From positions 5,173 to 69,172 of the forward strand of contig CAZRGV010000014.1 of assembly GCA_964599655.1 (NCBI GenBank): a DNA stretch of 64,000 bases. The letters are read 5' to 3'. This stretch comes from CAZRGV01 sp964599655. GTDB taxonomy: Bacteria; Planctomycetota; Planctomycetia; Isosphaerales; Isosphaeraceae. Below, one piece after another: positions 28,514-36,294 of this stretch. Position 1 is the first letter of the stretch. Every line of letters begins with the position of its first letter. The translations under genes were made by a program, and so were the position numbers. The notes under the pieces were generated by a model, which saw only the letters and a list, made by a program, of their open reading frames with translations, searched no databases and was not told the origin of the DNA.

Positions 28514-30433
28514 ATGCGACGTGATTTCGGGCTCCTGACGGTTTCCTTGGCGTTCTCGGTCATGATCGTGGACTCGACGTTCTCGGCGGATTCGCCGAAC
28601 GCGAAATCTCGAGGCGCGCCGAACGCGGTGTCGATCGTGGAGTTCGGGGCCAAGCCCGGTCCGGAGAATGCCGTGGCCACTCGGAAGGCGATCCAGTCGG
28701 CGCTCGATGCGTTGCCAGCCGATCAGGCGGGGCTCGTCCGTGTTCCCGCCGGGGACTGGTGGATCGACGAACCGATCCTGATCGACCGAAGCGACGTGAC
28801 GCTGTCGGGCGAGGGATTCGCGTCTCGCATCAACCGAGGCGCGGAGAACGCGGGGGATCTGCTTCTCCTCGGCGTCAAGCGGCTCCCGCTCAGTCGGGAC
28901 CACCTCGACACGCTGGCGGGTCGACCCGCGATCCGGCTTCGAGGCAACACGAGACTGGCGTCGTTTGGGGGGCCGCTTGACCAGGGTGGGGAAAAGGGGT
29001 ACGAGGCCGCCAATGGCCTGACGATCGATCTTATGTTCGCCATCCCGACCGAGTTCAAAGGTGACGGCGTGGCGATCTGCGGATTGTCCGTGAAGGACCG
29101 ACCGAGCCCCTGGTCGTTGTGGGCTCACAAGACCAACGAGAAGGGCAAGGGTCGATACAGCTTTCGATTCGCGACCAGGGCCCCGAACGGAGCGGCGAGA
29201 CGGGGAGATTTCGAGTTCGAGGCCCCGCTCGGTCCTGCTGTGCGTCTGACGATCCAACTGGACCTTAAGGCCGGGGTTTTCGCCGCCTGGGTGAACGGGC
29301 TCCTGGTCAAGGCGAATCCGCGGGGCGACTCGTTGTTGCCTGGATCGAGGTTCGTGGCGAACCATCTGGTTCCGTTCGGATTCGGGGCGACGGGCGCTCA
29401 GGCCTGGGGCGGCGGGGATTGGTTCGGATCGCCGGCCGATCTCGTCGTGGCGGGCCTGAAGCTGGTGTCGCGGCCGTTGTATTCGGTGAAAGCGCCGCGA
29501 CAGCAGCGCCTCGACCGGAAACCTCTGGATGACGCGCTTCGCTACGACACGAACGAGGATGGCTTGCTGGGATACTTGAAGGTGCCTGACACCATTCCGA
29601 CGAATCGCGTACTCGACCTGGTGGGGTCGTACAACCGGCCCTCGACGATGCTCTGGCTCGACCTGCCGGAGCACGGCGGTTACGCGGCGACGGCGGGAAA
29701 TGTTACGATTCGAGACCTGTGGCTCAATGCCCAGTGGTACGCGAGCGGACAGGTCATTGGGATCGGCGAGGTCAACAATCTTCGCCTCGAAGGTCTCAGG
29801 ATCCACGGGGCCGCCCATGGAATCGGTTGTAAGAGGTTCGGCGTCCTTTATCCCATTCGCGTTCTGAATTGTGATTTTGCCTATCAGACCGCGGTGTCCA
29901 TCGATCTGTTTGCCGGCACGGCGGTCATGCTGCGCGACCTGATGATCCAAGGGGCGGGCCGGAGCGGAGCCCTGGTGGCCTGGCGGTCGAAAATCGTGTT
30001 TGATGGCGCGTTCATCTCGGGGTTCGGACAACCTTCGGCCGTGCTGAGGCTTGTGGATTGTCATGCGACGATTCGCGACGTTGGGGCCGATTACGAGGGG
30101 CTCGAGTTCCCGAGTGATGCCTACATTCTCGCGGAGTCGACGGGCGACAGTACGGATGACACGACGCATCTCACCGTCGAGCGATTTGGCGCCGGACTCG
30201 TGTCGCCCAAGGCGGCGATCGTGCGTTTGACCGGCTCGGGCGAGGGGGTGGCCCGGATCATGGATCTGGCCACCTCGAAAGGGGCAACCAAGCACGAAGC
30301 CGCCGTGCTTATCGAGGGTGCTGGCTGGAAGGGACACGTCGAAGGGACGAGCGACCTGCGGGAGGGACCGGCCGTGCTCGGAGGGAAGTTCGCACGGCCG
30401 TTCTCGAGCTCCGCGCCGCCTCGAGCCCGCTAG
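28514..30433 (+). CDS. Exported right-handed beta-helix (pectate-lyase-like) protein
   Basis: A 639-residue secreted protein with signal peptide (LLTVSLAFSVMIVDSTFSA). SIVEFGAKPGPENAVATRKAIQSALDAL (about 41-68) is the N-terminal cap seen in pectate_lyase_3-type helices (DFGAxxDGxTDDTxAIQxA). FHxxPAGDWWIDEPILI-like rungs follow. The middle (about 150-300) is a jelly-roll-like insertion similar to a LamG/concanavalin domain. The C-terminal half returns to beta-helix rungs (VTIRDLWLNAQWYA, LRLEGLRIHGAAHGIG). No certain catalytic residues were identified, so lyase versus binding protein is open. A long opposite-strand reading frame covers the same bases but lacks any leader or domain and is rejected. 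Confidence 0.8.
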   Translation: MRRDFGLLTVSLAFSVMIVDSTFSADSPNAKSRGAPNAVSIVEFGAKPGPENAVATRKAIQSALDALPADQAGLVRVPAGDWWIDEPILIDRSDVTLSGEGFASRINRGAENAGDLLLLGVKRLPLSRDHLDTLAGRPAIRLRGNTRLASFGGPLDQGGEKGYEAANGLTIDLMFAIPTEFKGDGVAICGLSVKDRPSPWSLWAHKTNEKGKGRYSFRFATRAPNGAARRGDFEFEAPLGPAVRLTIQLDLKAGVFAAWVNGLLVKANPRGDSLLPGSRFVANHLVPFGFGATGAQAWGGGDWFGSPADLVVAGLKLVSRPLYSVKAPRQQRLDRKPLDDALRYDTNEDGLLGYLKVPDTIPTNRVLDLVGSYNRPSTMLWLDLPEHGGYAATAGNVTIRDLWLNAQWYASGQVIGIGEVNNLRLEGLRIHGAAHGIGCKRFGVLYPIRVLNCDFAYQTAVSIDLFAGTAVMLRDLMIQGAGRSGALVAWRSKIVFDGAFISGFGQPSAVLRLVDCHATIRDVGADYEGLEFPSDAYILAESTGDSTDDTTHLTVERFGAGLVSPKAAIVRLTGSGEGVARIMDLATSKGATKHEAAVLIEGAGWKGHVEGTSDLREGPAVLGGKFARPFSSSAPPRAR

Positions 30434-30434
30434 G

Positions 30435-31076
30435 TCAAGGCTCGGGCGTTGGAAGCGATTGGCTCCCCTCGTTCGAAGTCCGGCGAATCGTTGCCAGCCA
30501 GGCTCGGGGACCGCCAGGGCTGAACCAGTGTGCGCTCTCGGGGGTGGTTTCGAAACGCGCCTCGCGAATGGTTTCGACGATCCAGCCGTCGCGGAACGCT
30601 TCGTGAAGCTCCTGGGATGTGATCCGGCGCGGACCCTCGCCGGGAGGCTCTTGGTCGCTGAAGCAGAGGAGATGAACCCGGCCTTCAGGATGGACCGCAC
30701 GAGCCAGGGACGCGACGTATTTCGGACGTTCCTCGTCGTTGAACGTGTGGAACAAGCCGCAGTCGATGATGGTGTCAAAGGATCGACCGAGCTGCTCCAG
30801 CTCCAGGGCGTTCAAGACGAGGAACGGCACCTTGAGCCCTCGTTGTTGAGCCTTGGCCTGTGCGCGTTCGATGGCCATGGGCACGAAATCCACGCCCCAG
30901 ACCGAGTGGCCCCTTGAGGCGAGAAAGAGTGCGTTCTCGCCCGTGCCGCAGCCAACGTCCAGAATCGTTCCCGCGAGTTCCCCCGACGCTTCGAGTTTGA
31001 CGAACTCGGGTTGCGGTCCGCCGATATCCCAGGGTGCTTGACCCTGATAGGCGGATTCGAATCGTTCTCGACTCAT
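30435..31076 (-). CDS. Class I SAM-dependent methyltransferase
   Basis: A 213-residue soluble methyltransferase. ILDVGCGTGENALFLASRGHSVWGVDF (about 39-65) contains motif I and the acidic end of strand 2. FDTIIDCGLFHTFNDEERPKYVASL (about 101-125) resembles thiopurine/thioether methyltransferase-like proteins of the TPMT/TehB group. CACGGAGAGACACCC precedes ATG 31076, which is preferred to an in-frame start 21 codons upstream. It ends 1 base from the stop of the convergent beta-helix gene. It is divergent from the isomerase gene at 31252 across 175 bases. Acceptor unknown. Confidence 0.85.
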   Translation of the reverse strand: MSRERFESAYQGQAPWDIGGPQPEFVKLEASGELAGTILDVGCGTGENALFLASRGHSVWGVDFVPMAIERAQAKAQQRGLKVPFLVLNALELEQLGRSFDTIIDCGLFHTFNDEERPKYVASLARAVHPEGRVHLLCFSDQEPPGEGPRRITSQELHEAFRDGWIVETIREARFETTPESAHWFSPGGPRAWLATIRRTSNEGSQSLPTPEP

Positions 31077-31251
31077 GGGTGTCTCTCCGTGATCCTCTGA
31101 CCTGTGTTCAGAGTAACCGTTCCACGGGATTCTTGTCACGGTTTCCGGGCGTCAACGACTATGCTGGAATGAAACGAGGTGTTGACGGCCAAGGGGTCGC
31201 AATGGACCGTTGATCCCTACGAAAGTTGGTTGGCCCAGGAGGTGATCGGCG

Positions 31252-32037
31252 ATGAAGATCGGCGCGATGAACCATCCGGCGCGAGATCCCATCGCGGAAA
31301 TCGACTGGATCGGTCGGCACGGATTTGACTTCGTGGATTTCACGTTGGAACCGCCTCTGGCCGATCCAGATCGGATCGATCCGGGTGCGGTTCGACGCGC
31401 CCTCGATCGCCACAAGCTGGACGTTGTGGCGCACACGGCGTGGTTCTTACCGTACGGGTCGCCCTTCGTCAGCCTGCGGCGTGCCGGTCTGGGAGAGCTC
31501 CGCCGTTGTTTGAAGGCGGCCGACCGAATCGGAGCTCGGGTCATGAACACCCATTACTGCAAGACGCCGCCGGGTTTCTCGTTCGAAGACGCGGTGAACT
31601 GGCATGACGAGGTTCTGGCGCCCCTCTGCGAGGAGGCGGCCGGTCTGGGCATCACGATCGTTCTGGAGCACATACCCCACGGAGGGCACAGCCAGCTCGA
31701 ATCGATCGCGGCGCTGCTGGATCGAATCCCCTTGCTTCAGTTTCACCTCGACAGCGGTCATGCGAAGCTCGAGCGCGCCTACGATCGCTGGGATGAGTAT
31801 CTCGACCGCCTCGGACCCCGGTTGCGACATGTACACCTTTCCGAAAACGATGGAACCCACGATCAGCATCTTCCTCTAGGCGCCGTGGCACGAAGCGGCA
31901 TGGACTGGCCGGAGCGGGTTCGACGACTGAAGTCGATCGGCTACGACGCGACGATCACTCTCGAGGTCTTTTCCCTCCAGAAAGAGTATCTCCTGCTCAG
32001 CCGAGACCTGCTCAAAACCTGGTGGAAGAGCGCCTGA
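31252..32037 (+). CDS. Sugar phosphate isomerase/epimerase (AP_endonuc_2 TIM barrel)
   Basis: A 261-residue TIM barrel of the xylose-isomerase-like family. Metal-ligand positions are visible: IVLEHIPHG (Glu), FHLDSGHAKL (Asp and His), HVHLSENDGTHDQHLPLG (His, Asp, His) and ITLEVFS (Glu) near the end. AGGAGGTGATCGGCG before the ATG is an excellent ribosome-binding site. Such enzymes isomerise or epimerise sugars, inosose or hydroxypyruvate. It heads a plus-strand run with AMP nucleosidase and a PIG-L deacetylase. Substrate unknown. Confidence 0.9.
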   Translation: MKIGAMNHPARDPIAEIDWIGRHGFDFVDFTLEPPLADPDRIDPGAVRRALDRHKLDVVAHTAWFLPYGSPFVSLRRAGLGELRRCLKAADRIGARVMNTHYCKTPPGFSFEDAVNWHDEVLAPLCEEAAGLGITIVLEHIPHGGHSQLESIAALLDRIPLLQFHLDSGHAKLERAYDRWDEYLDRLGPRLRHVHLSENDGTHDQHLPLGAVARSGMDWPERVRRLKSIGYDATITLEVFSLQKEYLLLSRDLLKTWWKSA

Positions 32038-32098
32038 CCAACAGGGGGTGTCGAACCACGCGCGTTCCGTCATTCTTGATTCATGGAGATCACGTCTT

Positions 32099-32869
32099 GT
32101 GAGAGCCAAGAAAGATATCGTCCGAGATTGGTTGCCTCGCTACACGGGTCGTCCGCTGGAGGAATTCGGGCCATACATCCTCCTGAGCAACTTCAACCAC
32201 TACGTCGAGCTGTTCGCGCGGCGGTTTGGCGTCGAGATTCTGGGACGCGACCGGCCGATGCAGACCGCGACGGCCGAGAGTATCACGATCATGAATTTCG
32301 GCATGGGAAGCGCCATGGCGGCCACGGTCATGGATTTGCTTTCGGCGGTTGAACCGAAGGCGGTCCTCTTCCTGGGCAAGTGCGGCGGATTGAAGAAGAC
32401 GAAGGTCGGCGACTTCATCCTGCCCATTGCCGCGATCCGAGGCGAAGGCACGAGTAATGATTACCTGCCTCCCGAAATCCCCGCGCTCCCGTCCTTTCGC
32501 TTGCAGAAGGCCGTTTCCGCGATGATCGTCGAGCACGATTGCGACTACTGGACCGGGACCGTTTACACGACCAATCGCCGGGTCTGGGAACATGACGAAA
32601 AATTCAAGGAGTACCTCAAGCAAACGAGAGCCTCGGGGATCGACATGGAGACCGCCACGATCTTTGTCGTCGGCTTTGTTAACCACATTCCCAAGGGGGC
32701 GTTGCTGCTGGTTTCGGATAACCCGATGGATCCCGAGGGGATCAAGACGTCTCGGAGCGACGTTGCCGTGACCGAGAAATACGTGATGAAGCATCTCGAA
32801 ATCGGGGTCGACGCCCTGATCGAGCTACGTGATTCCGGCGAGTCGGTCAAGCACCTCCGCTTTGAATGA
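32099..32869 (+). CDS. amn: AMP nucleosidase, short form
   Basis: A protein of about 256 residues related to the short AMP nucleosidases. KKDIVRDWLPRYTG at the start, MQTATAESITIMNFGMGSAMAATVMDLL, GKCGGLK (phosphate/ribose loop) and SGIDMETATIF (MTA/PNP-family acidic motif binding the ribose) define it. It cleaves the N-glycosidic bond of AMP to adenine and ribose 5-phosphate. The long N-terminal domain of E. coli Amn is absent. GTG 32099, preceded by GGAGATCACG, matches the family N-terminus; an upstream GTG at 32048 would add 17 residues. It sits 61 bases after the isomerase gene in the same orientation. Confidence 0.9.
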   Translation: MRAKKDIVRDWLPRYTGRPLEEFGPYILLSNFNHYVELFARRFGVEILGRDRPMQTATAESITIMNFGMGSAMAATVMDLLSAVEPKAVLFLGKCGGLKKTKVGDFILPIAAIRGEGTSNDYLPPEIPALPSFRLQKAVSAMIVEHDCDYWTGTVYTTNRRVWEHDEKFKEYLKQTRASGIDMETATIFVVGFVNHIPKGALLLVSDNPMDPEGIKTSRSDVAVTEKYVMKHLEIGVDALIELRDSGESVKHLRFE

Positions 32870-32954
32870 CGTGTGATGACGTCGCGACCTCGGAATCTCT
32901 TCCACCTCGAGGATCTGGAACGTGTCTCGCGGGCTGATAGGGGCTAAGATTCTC

Positions 32955-33752
32955 ATGAAACGCATTGCTTGCTGGATCGTGATCCCAACCGCCCTTCTCA
33001 CGACGCTCCCGGTCGCTCGGGCAGGGGAAACGGCGTCCAGCTCCCGGAAGCTGAAAATCGTGGTCTTTGGCGGACACCCCGATGACCCCGAATCGGGGGC
33101 CGGGGGGCTCATTGCCCTGCTCACGAGGCAAGGGCACGACGTGATCGTGGCCTACGGGACGGCCTATCGGGACGATCGTCGTGTCCTTGGCCGACCAGAA
33201 TCGGAAGTCCGCCGCGAGGAGGGGACCGCAGCCTGCAATGTTCTGGGGGCAAGACCCAAGTTCTTTTCCTATGCTCACGAAGACTTCTTCGCCGACGAAT
33301 CGGCGTTACAAAATGTCTCGAAGTGGCTCGACGAGGTAAAGCCCGACGTCGTGGTGACGCACTGGCCGCTTGACATGCATCCCAATCACCATGTTGTCAG
33401 CTCCCTGGTCTGGCAGTGCTACAAGAGAAACGGCGGCTGGAATCTCTACTTCTTCGAGGTGATGACTGATCAACAAACCATTGCATTTCGCCCTGACCTG
33501 TACCTCGATATCGCTCCGGTTCGCGCGATCAAGCGTCGAGCGTTGGACAAGCACATCAGCCAGAATCCCGATTCGATCTGGGACTCCCACGAGACGATGC
33601 ATCGTCGACGAGGGGCGGAGTGTGGCGTGGAATTCGCGGAAGCCTACTCACTGCTCGAGCCAAAACCGGGATGCGCCTTGCTTCCGGTTCCGTTTCTTCA
33701 ACGACGAGGCCGGCCGGACTCGGGGCCAGGGAGCGCGGAATCCGATCGTTGA
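32955..33752 (+). CDS. Exported PIG-L family deacetylase
   Basis: A 265-residue LmbE/PIG-L zinc deacetylase. CWIVIPTALLTTLPVARA is a signal peptide. VVFGGHPDDPESG carries the AHPDD-type zinc motif (His and Asp), and THWPLDMHPNHHVVS gives the second His site. The family removes acetyl groups from N-acetyl sugars. AGGGGCTAAG precedes ATG 32955; an in-frame start 11 codons earlier is less likely. It ends the isomerase-AMP nucleosidase run, suggesting sugar or glycan processing. The substrate is not known. Confidence 0.9.
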   Translation: MKRIACWIVIPTALLTTLPVARAGETASSSRKLKIVVFGGHPDDPESGAGGLIALLTRQGHDVIVAYGTAYRDDRRVLGRPESEVRREEGTAACNVLGARPKFFSYAHEDFFADESALQNVSKWLDEVKPDVVVTHWPLDMHPNHHVVSSLVWQCYKRNGGWNLYFFEVMTDQQTIAFRPDLYLDIAPVRAIKRRALDKHISQNPDSIWDSHETMHRRRGAECGVEFAEAYSLLEPKPGCALLPVPFLQRRGRPDSGPGSAESDR

Positions 33753-33777
33753 GCGTCGTGTTGAAGTTCTGTTCAAT

Positions 33778-33954
33778 TTATTCCAGCAAATGCCGGCGCG
33801 ACGCCTTCGGGTCCGTCGGTGCGATTCGATTCCGCTTCTGCCGAAACTCTTTAGCAGACTGCCGGGGTATCGTCTCTGGAGCCTCGCCGGCCAGCACGAT
33901 CAGGTTGTAGGTCGATGAACGGGCCGCCGCGAGAAGGTCTCGGTGATTCTCGGA
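33778..33954 (-). pseudogene. Orphan C-terminal coding fragment
   Basis: On the minus strand 58 codons run open to TAA at 33778, with no Met and a stop just upstream at 33955-33957. The translation (HRDLLAAARSSTYNLIVLAG, then KEFRQKRNRIAPTDPK) has a normal amphipathic composition unlike the Arg/Pro shadows around it. It lies just beyond the end of the hydroxyproline operon. It is probably a remnant of a deleted gene; family not recognised. Confidence 0.3.
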
Positions 33955-33999
33955 TCACCCGATGAGGAGCAGCCTCGGTTTCGATCGAGCGTCTCCGAC

Positions 34000-35253
34000 T
34001 CAGAAGCGAGTCAACGCATAGGGAGTCGGGTCGATGTGCGGGGTTCGACCGTCGATCAGTTCGGCGACAAGCCGTCCGGTGGCGGGAGCCATCGAGAGTC
34101 CAAGCATTCCGTGACCGGCGGCGATCAGCACGTTATCGATCGACGGCGATGGGCCGATGGCCGGCTTGCCGTCGTAAATCATGGGACGCCACCCCCACCA
34201 TTGTTCCATCAACGGTTCCGCCGTCGGTTGTCGAAGATAGTGGCTCGCTCCTTGGCGAAGAAGCTCCAGCCGAGCCGGATTCATTGTTTCGTCGTAACCA
34301 GCGAACTCCATTGTCGAGCCAATACGATACCCTGATTTCAACGGCGTGACGGCGACCCGGTGTTCCTCGAAGATTAACGGGATCGATGGACAGACTTTGG
34401 GCCGAGCCATCGTGAGTGAGTATCCCTTGCCAGGCTGGATGGGAATTCGACAACCCAGTTGCGCGTGAAGTAAGGGTGTCCAGGCTCCGGTCGTGACCAG
34501 AAACGTGTTCGCGGAGAATCGACCCTGTGAGGTTTCCACCGCTCGGACCACGCGACCATCGCGATCGAAGCCTCGAAACGTGCAGCCTTCCAGGAACTCG
34601 ACCCCTCGGGCCTCGAGAACACTTCGCCAGGACGAAAGCAGCTTGTCCGGTCGAAGATGGGCGTCCGATTGGTAGTGCCACCCGCCCGCGAGGCCGGGTT
34701 TTAAAGCTGGCTCGAGATCGTTGAGTGCCTGCCCGTCGTAGCGCGTCGCCCCCATGTGGAAGGAGTCGCGGAGCAACCGGTCGGTTTCCGCGTAGTGGTC
34801 CATGGCCTTCTGGGTAAGAAACACGAAGAGCAAGCCTCGGGTTTCCCATTCCGCATCCAGGGACTCCTCCCGGAACAGATCATCGTAAAGCGAGCGTGAG
34901 GCGTTGAGCATCGCCTGGATGGCTCGAGCCGACTCCATCATATCGGCCGTATTGCAGCGACGGGCGAACTGGTAAAGCCAGTTCCAGAGCGCCGGATCAA
35001 GTCGAGGTTTGATCGATAATGGCGAGTTCTTTTCGACTAATGTTTTGAGTGTCTTTCCAATCACACCCGGTCCGGCGAGAGGCAGCACGTGGCTCGGACA
35101 GACGAAACCGCAATTCGCATGTGAGCAGGCGCCCCCAATCTTCCCCTGATCGAGAACCACGACGGCATGGCCCGATTGACGGAGATAGTGGGCACAGGCC
35201 ATTCCGATCACGCCTCCACCGATGACGATCACTCGGTTGGCGCCCTGGATCAT
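34000..35253 (-). CDS. FAD-dependent D-amino acid dehydrogenase (probable D-hydroxyproline dehydrogenase)
   Basis: A 417-residue DadA/DAO-family flavoprotein. RVIVIGGGVIGMACAHYLRQSG (7-28) is the FAD dinucleotide motif; GGACSHANCGFVCPSH follows. TTGAWTPLL and PQTxTTGxxx-like WGWRPMIYDGKPAIGPSPSIDNVLIAAGHGMLGLSMAPATG are the C-terminal flavin signature. It oxidises D-amino acids to imino acids and passes electrons to an acceptor. It overlaps the stop of the hydroxyproline epimerase gene by ATGA, so the two are translationally coupled. cis-4-hydroxy-D-proline, the epimerase product, is therefore the expected substrate, giving pyrroline-4-hydroxy-2-carboxylate. The assignment to D-Hyp rests on context. 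Confidence 0.88.
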   Translation of the reverse strand: MIQGANRVIVIGGGVIGMACAHYLRQSGHAVVVLDQGKIGGACSHANCGFVCPSHVLPLAGPGVIGKTLKTLVEKNSPLSIKPRLDPALWNWLYQFARRCNTADMMESARAIQAMLNASRSLYDDLFREESLDAEWETRGLLFVFLTQKAMDHYAETDRLLRDSFHMGATRYDGQALNDLEPALKPGLAGGWHYQSDAHLRPDKLLSSWRSVLEARGVEFLEGCTFRGFDRDGRVVRAVETSQGRFSANTFLVTTGAWTPLLHAQLGCRIPIQPGKGYSLTMARPKVCPSIPLIFEEHRVAVTPLKSGYRIGSTMEFAGYDETMNPARLELLRQGASHYLRQPTAEPLMEQWWGWRPMIYDGKPAIGPSPSIDNVLIAAGHGMLGLSMAPATGRLVAELIDGRTPHIDPTPYALTRF

Positions 35254-36203
35254 GAACGGATTCCCATCTGGAAAGGGTCTCGCGGGTCAAGGATTAAAGT
35301 TGCCTCCGCATTGACAAATGCCGACCCACGGATGCTCGGGATCAATCGGCCGTTTTCAACGCGAATCGAGCCTTCAAAAACGCTCCCGATAATGCTCTCC
35401 TGACGCCAGACCTGTCCCTCGCGAAGTTTGCCGTCGGAAAACAGACAGGCGAGCTTGGCGCTCGTACCGGTGCCGCAAGGCGAGCGGTCATAGGCCTTTC
35501 CCGGGCACAGCACGAAGCTTCTGCTGTCGGCATCGGGACGCTGTGGTGGACCGAACAGTTCAATATGGTCAATCTCGGCGCCGCCTCTTCCGGTGACCCC
35601 GTTGTTCTTCAGGGCTCGGCGGATTCGCCACGACAGGTCAGTCAATTGGTCGACGTTGGAGAGCCGAAGGTCCTGGCCGTGCTCGGACACGAGGAAAAAC
35701 CAGTTACCCCCCCAGGCGACATCACCGGTCACGGGCCCGAAACCTTCGACCTCGACCGTGACCCCCTTCGCGTAACGATCGCTCGGAACGTTTTCAAGGG
35801 TTGCGCTGTTTTCGCCATCAAACTCGAAGGAGACAACCCCCACGGGTGTTTCGAGCCGGTGCCTGCCCGCGGCAATGCGTCCCAGGTAACCCAGCGTGAT
35901 GGCGACTCCGATCGTGCCGTGTCCGCACATTCCCAGGTAGCCGACATTGTTGAAGAAGATGACGGCCGCAACACAATCCGGGTCGGTCGGCTCAAGGAGT
36001 AGGGCACCGACCATGACGTCGGACCCTCGGGGCTCATTGACGACGGCGGATCGGAATGTGTCAAAATGATGCCGGAATCGTTCCAGTCGCTCGCGTAACG
36101 GGCCTGGACCAAGGTCTGGACCGCCACCGATCACCACGCGCGTCGGTTCGCCTGCTGTATGGCTGTCGATCACGGAAACGCGCAGTAGCCCTGGTCGCGA
36201 CAT
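35250..36203 (-). CDS. 4-hydroxyproline 2-epimerase (proline racemase family)
   Basis: A 317-residue two-base epimerase. Both catalytic cysteines are present: Cys93 in GMCGHGTIG and Cys243 in RSPCGTGTSAK. Two Cys identify a racemase/epimerase and exclude the trans-3-hydroxyproline dehydratases, where one Cys is a Thr. DSHTAGEPTRVV (13-24) and the absence of the proline-specific residues fit the 4-hydroxyproline group. It converts trans-4-hydroxy-L-proline to cis-4-hydroxy-D-proline. The start ATG 36203 is preceded by GGGGGTGC; the upstream open frame is unsupported. It is 91 bases downstream of the cytochrome gene and overlaps the FAD dehydrogenase by four bases. Confidence 0.92.
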   Translation of the reverse strand: MSRPGLLRVSVIDSHTAGEPTRVVIGGGPDLGPGPLRERLERFRHHFDTFRSAVVNEPRGSDVMVGALLLEPTDPDCVAAVIFFNNVGYLGMCGHGTIGVAITLGYLGRIAAGRHRLETPVGVVSFEFDGENSATLENVPSDRYAKGVTVEVEGFGPVTGDVAWGGNWFFLVSEHGQDLRLSNVDQLTDLSWRIRRALKNNGVTGRGGAEIDHIELFGPPQRPDADSRSFVLCPGKAYDRSPCGTGTSAKLACLFSDGKLREGQVWRQESIIGSVFEGSIRVENGRLIPSIRGSAFVNAEATLILDPRDPFQMGIRS

Positions 36204-36294
36204 GAGAAGCACCCCCGTCCAGTTCGATCGCGAGGACGCCGCGCTCTGTTGGATTCGGAATGACGTGCGAGACTCGCATGGGAATCGACGAAGC

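Noticed and set aside
28373..30778. 801-codon minus-strand frame
   Set aside because: Covers the beta-helix gene on the other strand; lacks leader and domains while the plus frame has both.
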